This document shows, piece by piece, positions 14,334 through 14,898 of a DNA stretch of 14,898 bases. The DNA is taken from assembly GCA_030150335.1 (NCBI GenBank), contig JASLGC010000136.1:1-14898 (forward strand). Reading direction: 5' to 3'. Source of the DNA: Flavobacterium sp. GTDB lineage: Bacteria > Bacteroidota > Bacteroidia > Flavobacteriales > Flavobacteriaceae. Within the stretch, counting starts at the first letter, position 1, and every line of letters begins with the position of its first letter. A model generated the notes under the pieces. It did no database searches. It was not told the origin of the DNA and saw nothing but the letters and a program-made list of their open reading frames with translations. Both the position numbers and the translations under genes were made by a program.

Positions 14334-14669
14334 ATGACAGTCTTTTTAATTACATCTGCAATTTTCATATTATTAGGTATATTATGCCCATATATCAAAA
14401 CGATAAATAGCATTATAGGATACAAAACTCAACGTGCTATGAAAAACCAACGCAATTGGGAGTTTGCTCAAAAATACAGTGGTAGATTAATACTTTATTT
14501 TGGTATAGCCTCTGCTGTTTATACTGCCTTAGCATATTTATTTCCTATCTTAGATATTGGCGAAAGTTTGTATTTTGTAGTACTTACCCTTTATATGGCA
14601 TTCCTTATTTACAAAACTGAAACTGCTTTGAAAAAGATGGAGCAAGAAGTTAAAAAGGAGAGTAACTAA
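14334..14669 (+). CDS. SdpI-family membrane protein
   Basis: A 111-residue inner-membrane protein with three helices (about 2-18, 52-72 and 78-94) and a charged C-terminal tail (ETALKKMEQEVKKESN) likely in the cytoplasm. Between helices one and two lies the SdpI signature, IIGYKTQRAMKNQRNWEFAQ (residues 27-46), close to the family pattern GYRTxxSMKNxexWxxAN. In Bacillus subtilis SdpI protects against the SdpC toxin and also signals its presence by sequestering the regulator SdpR. That protein has more helices; this copy is the short form. No SdpC-like toxin gene is visible. With a putative regulator at the head of the operon, a role in sensing or resisting membrane-active agents is a reasonable inference, not a demonstration. 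Confidence 0.85.
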   Translation: MTVFLITSAIFILLGILCPYIKTINSIIGYKTQRAMKNQRNWEFAQKYSGRLILYFGIASAVYTALAYLFPILDIGESLYFVVLTLYMAFLIYKTETALKKMEQEVKKESN

Positions 14670-14712
14670 GTGTATTCTTATGGCGATATTTATACTAACT
14701 AAAAAATGAATT

Positions 14713-14865
14713 ATGACTAACAAGAAAAACGATATCCTAAACGATATTTTACAATATATCCTTTCTGATAAGAAACTAACTGTAATTGCCTTGGCTCTTT
14801 CTGTCTTTTTTATTTACCGAGCAGGAAAAGCTTTTGGTCAATTCCTATACTATATTATAAACTAA
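14713..14865 (+). CDS. Small single-helix membrane protein (50 residues)
   Basis: A 50-residue open frame starting MTNKKNDILNDILQYI and ending in a stop at 14863-14865. A charged N-terminal segment is followed by one hydrophobic stretch (about 22-35, LTVIALALSVFFIY), then RAGKAFGQFLYYIIN. It lies 43 bases after the SdpI-like gene and 7 bases before the next ATG, on the same strand, which fits operon membership. Such single-pass proteins often act as accessory subunits of membrane complexes. I recognise no family. It is supported by its position, its Lys/Asp-rich start followed by a good membrane helix, and the absence of another frame in this space. It is below the length many gene finders report. 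Confidence 0.7.
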   Translation: MTNKKNDILNDILQYILSDKKLTVIALALSVFFIYRAGKAFGQFLYYIIN

Positions 14866-14872
14866 TAAGTTT

Positions 14873-14898
14873 ATGAACAAAAAATCATTAACAGCTAT
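14873..14898 (+). CDS. Start of a further operon gene (partial at right edge)
   Basis: An ATG 7 bases after the small membrane protein's stop opens a frame reading MNKKSLTA before the window ends. The Lys-rich start followed by a tight gap is like the other genes of the operon, and it may be the beginning of a signal peptide. Too little is visible to name it. Confidence 0.5.

Noticed and set aside
14680..14709. Nine-codon frame (MAIFILTKK) between the SdpI-like and small membrane protein genes
   Set aside because: Too short to separate from chance and without any regulatory structure around it that would suggest a leader peptide.

Overview
The window looks like the chromosome of a flavobacterium (phylum Bacteroidota, probably family Flavobacteriaceae, possibly Myroides-like). 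Evidence: low GC; A-rich leaders with weak Shine-Dalgarno sequences; several exact or near matches to the Bacteroidota promoter (-7 TAnnTTTG, -33 TTG); and gene families typical of the phylum, including a PspC-domain protein with a long C-terminal extension, a lipocalin-like lipoprotein beside an OmpA lipoprotein, a YwqK/MORN_2 repeat protein and a DUF6266-like protein. The genus is inferred and was not tested. No tRNA, rRNA, CRISPR array, transposase or phage gene was seen.

Layout. (1) Positions 1-1081 hold the 3' part of a PspC-domain membrane protein whose start lies outside the window. It ends at a strong bidirectional terminator shared with a convergent two-gene lipoprotein unit on the minus strand (lipocalin-like, then OmpA/YiaD-like, 1209-2389). 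(2) Running the other way are htpG (Hsp90 chaperone), a DMT/EamA permease, an exported KatB-type catalase with an exported ankyrin-repeat protein directly behind it, and a very long exported repeat protein. Most are separated by clear intrinsic terminators, so they are mainly single-gene units; the catalase and ankyrin genes probably work together. (3) Positions 10955-11973 carry an isolated gene of unknown function (DUF6266-like), preceded by about 300 bases of non-coding DNA with three tandem 11-bp repeats. (4) From 12062 to the right edge runs a tightly packed operon: zinc-ribbon/HTH DUF2089 protein, Yip1-like membrane protein, secreted alpha/beta hydrolase, DUF3784 membrane protein, SdpI-like membrane protein, an unannotated 50-residue membrane protein, and the first codons of another gene.

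How the genes may work together. KatB plus an AnkB-like partner is a known arrangement for peroxide defence outside the cytoplasm, and signal peptides are visible on both here. The right-hand operon is the best candidate for an incompletely described system. It combines one putative DNA-binding regulator with at least four small membrane proteins, one related to the Bacillus SdpI immunity/signalling protein, and one exported hydrolase, with gaps of only 4-43 bases. This suggests an envelope-protection or envelope-sensing unit, but that role is inference only.
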